From: Alisma plantago-aquatica | Taxonomy: Eukaryota; Streptophyta; Magnoliopsida; Alismatales; Alismataceae | NCBI GenBank assembly: GCA_963693085.1 | Contig: OY856410.1 | Span: 1,333,550,804 to 1,333,614,803, forward strand | DNA: 64,000 nt | Reading direction: 5' to 3' | Shown: one piece after another, positions 59,701 through 64,000 of the stretch | Layout: each line of letters opens with the position of its first letter | Position numbering within the stretch: position 1 is the stretch's first letter | Notes under the pieces: model-generated | Database searches by the model: none | Seen by the model: only the letters and a program-made list of their open reading frames with translations | Told to the model about the DNA's origin: nothing | Program-made: the position numbers and the translations under genes

Positions 59701-60435
59701 CTAAAATAAATTATATTATGCATTATAATTAAAATTGGCTTGAAAAAAAAATCATCTTAGCAGATATATAAAGTCTCAACATTAAAAAAATTCTAGACAC
59801 ATGGTTTACAGTCGATATAGATTGCAATCCCGTCATTGACTATAAATTTAATAAATATGAGTAGCTAATTTTGTAAGAGAGTTCCGTACAGAGAATCGCA
59901 TGCCTTATGAGAATGAATAACTATGTTAAACTCTTAATTTTTTTCTTAGATAATTGGAAATTCATACATACCTATCATCCACTATTCATTTCCATATAAT
60001 AATTGGACTCCAAGAATGATCAGTTTTGAGTACATATTTATTTTATTTAGTCATGGATGAGGCATAAAAATATTTTATACAACTTAATTCATGCTACTTT
60101 CCATTAATTAATGAATGCAAATCTGAACCTAACCACAAAATATAGATATGGGTAACATTTTAGGTAAGAGTTAGTAGGTTACATAGATTCACAATTTTTT
60201 TAAATGTATTATAAATAGGAAGGTTATATTTAACAAAAATTCTTTACTAACTTGGTAGATATGTATTATAAATGGCTAGAATAAGATAGAAAAAATAAAC
60301 ATGGAAACACTAGACTAGACAAAGTAATAAACTACCTAGAGGAATGACAAACAAGGTGGTTGGTCTTTATCTATTTTATGTCTTTCCATAATACCATGTT
60401 GTTGTTTTCTATTATTAATAATATGGTTACACACA

Positions 60436-60438
<3 letters not shown>
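59701..60438. other. Probable P450 intron sequence
   Basis: AT-rich sequence directly upstream, on the minus strand, of the P450 acceptor. No first exon (proline-rich hinge or C-helix WxxxR) was found from here to the window end, so the intron either exceeds 4 kb or the gene was truncated. Confidence 0.4.
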
Positions 60439-60518
<80 letters not shown>

Positions 60519-60900
60519 GATATAATACACTCGAGTGTACAGATCACACAGATACACTCAAGTGTGTTTTCATATTAAGACTATTTTTTGCAAGATGTAA
60601 ACCATTGATCTTTTTTTTCATACTATAATTAGGCTATGTACAAATTTTGAACCCATTTGGATGAGTGTAAGTCACTCATCTAAGGGCAACAAAATCGACG
60701 CACGAAACTAATTTGAAATGCATAATTTTTGCGGTCTTTATAGCATGACATATAAATGTCCAAATGTGCTCAAATTATTTATATGAGTTATTCACAAGAT
60801 GATTAAGAAGATCAACGGATTAGATTTTTGAAAAAAATATTACATCATGAAAAACTACTTGAGTGTATTTTGCTCCGAATACATTCGAGTGTATTCTAGC

Positions 60901-60980
<80 letters not shown>
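60439..60980. mobile_element. MITE 1 with microsatellite-extended inverted repeats
   Basis: Core 60515-60904 (390 bp) starts TCAGGATATAATACACTCGA and ends with the imperfect reverse complement (TCGAGTGTATTCTAGCCTGA). Outside it the symmetry continues: (TA)n then (GA)n on the left, (CT)n then (TA)n on the right. No coding capacity. Short TIR elements sitting in TA repeats recall Micron-type MITEs; family assignment is an inference. Confidence 0.75.
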
Positions 60981-60983
<3 letters not shown>

Positions 60984-61388
60984 TAAAAGAATTATTTACC
61001 CGAGTACATGTAGCTTACATGTACCTACCTTCATTTGTGATGATTGTAAACTTCTACTGAATAATCCAACCTTATGGATGTAAAGTATACCCCTTAGATA
61101 AGATGTGTACAAAAATTCACCATTATTTGATATTCATAGGTTATCCAATGGAAGAAAATGTATATTTTCTAATCAATGGTAAGTTGCAAAAATTATATAA
61201 ACCATTGAATGATATCTTGCTATATCTCATGATCTATATGAGATATGGTTATGATTTTTTAAACACATCTAATCTATATAATGTTGAATCAATCCATATG
61301 GTTGGATCTTATCAAGATACTCCCCATGTGATATTTTAATGGTCGGTACACATAAGTTACATGTACCGGCTGGTACACACTTCCTAAC

Positions 61389-61389
<1 letters not shown>
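60981..61389. mobile_element. MITE 2, adjacent to MITE 1
   Basis: It begins GGCTAAAAG...TTACC, then GAGTACATGTAGCTTACATG, and ends with the imperfect reverse complement (CATAAGTTACATGTACCGGC ... CCTAACC). That makes terminal inverted repeats of roughly 45 bp. It abuts the TA tract of MITE 1 on the left and a (CT)n(AT)n tract (61390-61420) on the right. A 78-codon ORF inside is chance. Confidence 0.72.
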
Positions 61390-61419
<30 letters not shown>

Positions 61420-61420
61420 A

Positions 61421-62790
61421 TCTTTTTGTATTTCATTTACACAATACTTTTATTTTCTTTGTCTTTTCTAACGCCCAACATGATACAAATATGAATGCAT
61501 ATGAGTTTCTGATAATATTTGGTTAAAATGGGTAATTTATTTTATTTTGACATATCTTGCAAATGACTACTACTTAGACACATTAAAAAATACTACTCGG
61601 ACACCCAAAATACTTCAATTAAAAATTTATTTTGCTCCATTATCCAATAAATTGATTTGAGTAACTTTGGGCTACATTTGGATTCTAAATTTTTTAATAT
61701 ATCTTTTTTTTATTGTAATGTTATTGATATTTGTATTGTTCTTTTTAAGTAATTGTATTTAACATGTATAGTACATATTCCTACATGCACAACATACATG
61801 TCAGTTTGTGCGTAAGGGCATATTACGATTGTACATTATTGTTTTCTAGGTACATACACAAGCCTAGTTTTGGGTATGTTAAACCCACATAATTTACAAT
61901 TTTATTTATAGTCTTATTAATCTTCTACCTAAATGAATTTGAGAAATTCTATTTATTAGATATTGGGACAAATGTTGCGTGAAATTATGTAGCAAGACCA
62001 AGATTGACCCATTTATTTGTGTCTTCAGTTGTGAGACTACTATTTACTAACGCCTAGTAACATGAATGGTAGCATAAAGCACTTCTTACATGTGTCACAA
62101 TGTCACAAATTCTATTGCACAACTACATGTTGGATTTTTCAATCTATAATTTTTTTTGTTGAAACCATACTTACGTATTGTTTGATAGATATTACATTAC
62201 ATTGCCTAAATTATTATAGATTGATTACGATTATGCTCATCAACATTAATGATATTTGTATCTCTTTCCTTCATATGCAATAATATAGGGTGGACATTGG
62301 ACTTATATATACAATAATAAATGCATAATTTCATGTAGAATTTGGTATGATCCCATAATTTTGAAACCCTAGGGGTATATAGATTCAAGATACCACTCAA
62401 AATGTGGATTCAAGGGAGGAAAAAATAGCATATTTCCTCCTTTGTACCAAAGAACTTAAGAAAATATCCCCTCTTTATAGTTGACCACATCGTTACATAC
62501 TTTTTTTGGGTACGAAAACATACAAGTTATCTCACATTGAAAATCATAGTGTTTACTTCTTTTTAGAAGCATAGTTGAGGCCAGTGTTTCGGGTGTTGGC
62601 ATGTACAACTTTTATTATCTTCATTTTCATATTTAACTGAATTTTTTGATATGATTTTAGCTTGCTCATGTCAAATTCTTGCATGGATATCATTTACTTT
62701 TTTATTTTGCAAAAATGTTATGATCCATTTGTTGGTTTTCTACTTTAGCTAGATGCAACTTATGGTGTATCAGAACGGACTACTAGATCT
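61421..62790. other. AT-rich sequence without recognised features
   Basis: Both strands were read for P450 exon 1, transposon protein blocks and tRNA-like boxes; none was found. Short ORFs show no recognisable motif. Confidence 0.4.
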
Positions 62791-62872
62791 TTTTTTTTAA
62801 TTGGCAATTCATTCATCCTGTCACCTGGGTTTGAACTCATGACCCCTCAGTCTTACATCATCACTTTTACCA
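62791..62872 (-). mobile_element. Short SINE-like insertion
   Basis: On the minus strand: GTGGTAAAAG, then B-box-like GAGTTCAAACCC 38 bp downstream of it, and a terminal A run (T run at 62791-62798 on +). The flanks share ACTAGATCTTT (left 62782-62792, right 62872-62882), a likely target duplication. Only the end of an A box (AGTGG) remains, so it is 5'-truncated or degenerate. Confidence 0.6.
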
Positions 62873-62882
62873 CTAGATCTTT

Positions 62883-63754
62883 CTTGATTTAGTGTACTTT
62901 AAGTTTGTAAGGAAGTAGATGACATGACTACTATAAGCTTAGATTTTGGCAAACTGAGAAGATACATGAATAATAGATAGAGAGAGAGAGGTAGATTGCA
63001 CTAGGGACCCATAACCTCATGGATCTCAGATGCAAGATGGATGTACCATAAAGGCTATAGCATAATGAATATCCATCTATGCAACAATATCCATCTATTT
63101 TTCTCAAGGTAGATCATTAAGTGTTGTCCTCCTATAAGGATAATAGATCAACAACCATAGCAACACTCCCTTTTATATGTTTATAACATAAATTTATAAA
63201 TACTTATGACTAGTAATATTAAAATGTTGAGAGCTCTTTCTTGCATAATAATCAATCTTTTTCCATTCTAATAATAGTTACATCATTAAGTAGGAATAAT
63301 TCATAATAAAGGGTGGATTCCTAGTCAATATTATGTAGGTGATAGAAACAAAATGGACATTTAAAATATGATCCAATGATTTTGGAGATTTTTTTGGTGA
63401 TGCATACATGTATACCATTCAGTGTGGGTTTAGGGGGTAAGTAGGGGATATGCATATTCTCTGTGGCAGAAGATATGAATATAAATATAAAAGATAATAT
63501 ATAAATGTTGTGACATGTATGAGCCCATGTTATTAAAAAAATATCTTGTCTACTAAGACATGAGTTATTTTTGTTACTAAAAAACATTGTGTTTATCCTC
63601 TGTATCTCGTTGGTAAGGTTTTTCTTACTATTTGTAAGGACATCTTGTATTTTTTTCCTATTCATATTGACTACTTTATTGTTTGGTTCTTGCTACATAC
63701 CATTAAGTCTTAGATAAATAAGTTCCACTCCTTTTTATTAAAATAAACTATTAT
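62883..63754. other. Unassigned AT-rich sequence
   Basis: A 114-codon minus-strand ORF (63321-63665) has no motif I recognise, and its base composition is that of the surrounding sequence. A short GA microsatellite lies near 62978-62991. Nothing else is supported. Confidence 0.35.
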
Positions 63755-63910
63755 TTATTTTTTTGGAATTAAGAGAGAAAATATTTCTATCCCCCTCTTC
63801 CATAGCGGAATGCCCAGGAGGGTGATAAACAGAGGCATCATTTGGGATTTGAACTTGTGTCCCTTAGTTAGGAGCATTGTTCTTCACCACTTGTGGCACT
63901 CCTCGCCAAC
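63755..63910 (-). mobile_element. tRNA-derived SINE, minus strand
   Basis: On the minus strand it starts GTTGGCGAGGAGTGCCAC, contains A-box-like TGCCACAAGTGGTG and B-box-like AAGTTCAAATCCC, and ends in an A-rich tail (T run near 63758-63764 on +). This head-and-box layout is common in plant SINEs. A target duplication was not identified with confidence. Confidence 0.65.
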
Positions 63911-64000
63911 ACTATGGATCACTATTTAATTTTAGATTTATTCCAATATAATTTTTGTATATTCAATATAAATTTCATTATCCAATTGATAATCAATTAA

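Noticed and set aside
60336..61083. ORFs rich in LSLSLS and YIYIYI residues at 60336-60557 and 60847-61083
   Set aside because: They are direct translations of (CT)n and (TA)n microsatellites, not proteins.
63321..63665. A possible first exon of the P450
   Set aside because: It lacks the membrane anchor, proline-rich hinge and C-helix motifs expected of P450 N-terminal exons.

Overview
The window is nuclear DNA of a flowering plant. It is AT-rich and intron-like, contains no intact host gene, and is almost wholly built of transposable elements. These are Ty3/Gypsy chromoviruses, Copia elements, a LINE, tRNA-derived SINEs, hAT-like and CACTA DNA transposons, and microsatellite-flanked MITEs. 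The only trace of a host gene is the last exon of an A-type cytochrome P450 (CYP92-like) with three in-frame stops. The species cannot be named from the sequence; CYP92 similarity and the element types say angiosperm.

Layout. 1-7.1 kb: a roughly 3 kb unit present twice in tandem, with a diverged third copy. Each full copy carries a ~0.9 kb hAT-like non-autonomous element, a SINE with target-site duplications, and degenerate CTCATTT/AAATGAG monomers in opposite orientations. 7.3-24.6 kb: an old LINE on the minus strand, split by a complete 14.4 kb Tekay/Del-like chromovirus (9869-24304, TSD GAGTA). Its 5' LTR alone was later hit by a 1.63 kb Copia-type solo LTR. 25.4-36.8 kb: a plus-strand Gypsy-type LTR split by a 9.9 kb large-LTR, non-coding retroelement on the minus strand (26095-36018, TSD AATAG). 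36.85-40.3 kb: a decayed CACTA (TNP2) transposase, then a 5'-truncated Copia pol with a short 3' LTR. 40.3-54 kb: LTRs and internal regions of degenerate, mostly minus-strand retroelements related to the split LTR at 25/36 kb, plus one probable Copia solo LTR. 54.7-57.5 kb: a heavily decayed chromovirus pol on the minus strand. 59.1-59.7 kb: the P450 exon. 60.4-61.4 kb: two ~400 bp MITEs separated by TA/CT microsatellite. 62.8-63.9 kb: two short minus-strand SINE-like insertions.

The nesting gives a relative history. The LINE is older than the chromovirus, which is older than the Copia solo LTR. The LTR at 25/36 kb is older than the large non-coding element inside it. The gag-pol of the chromovirus is broken by four in-frame stops, each reachable by a C-to-T change, plus one 1-base deletion, which fits decay under cytosine methylation. 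I found no candidate for a new cellular system. The observations most worth checking are structural: a retroelement leader block shared by three elements, repeat arrays inside LTRs, the palindromic microsatellite/MITE cluster and the fold-back repeat at the left end. All coordinates and similarities were read by eye, without alignment software.
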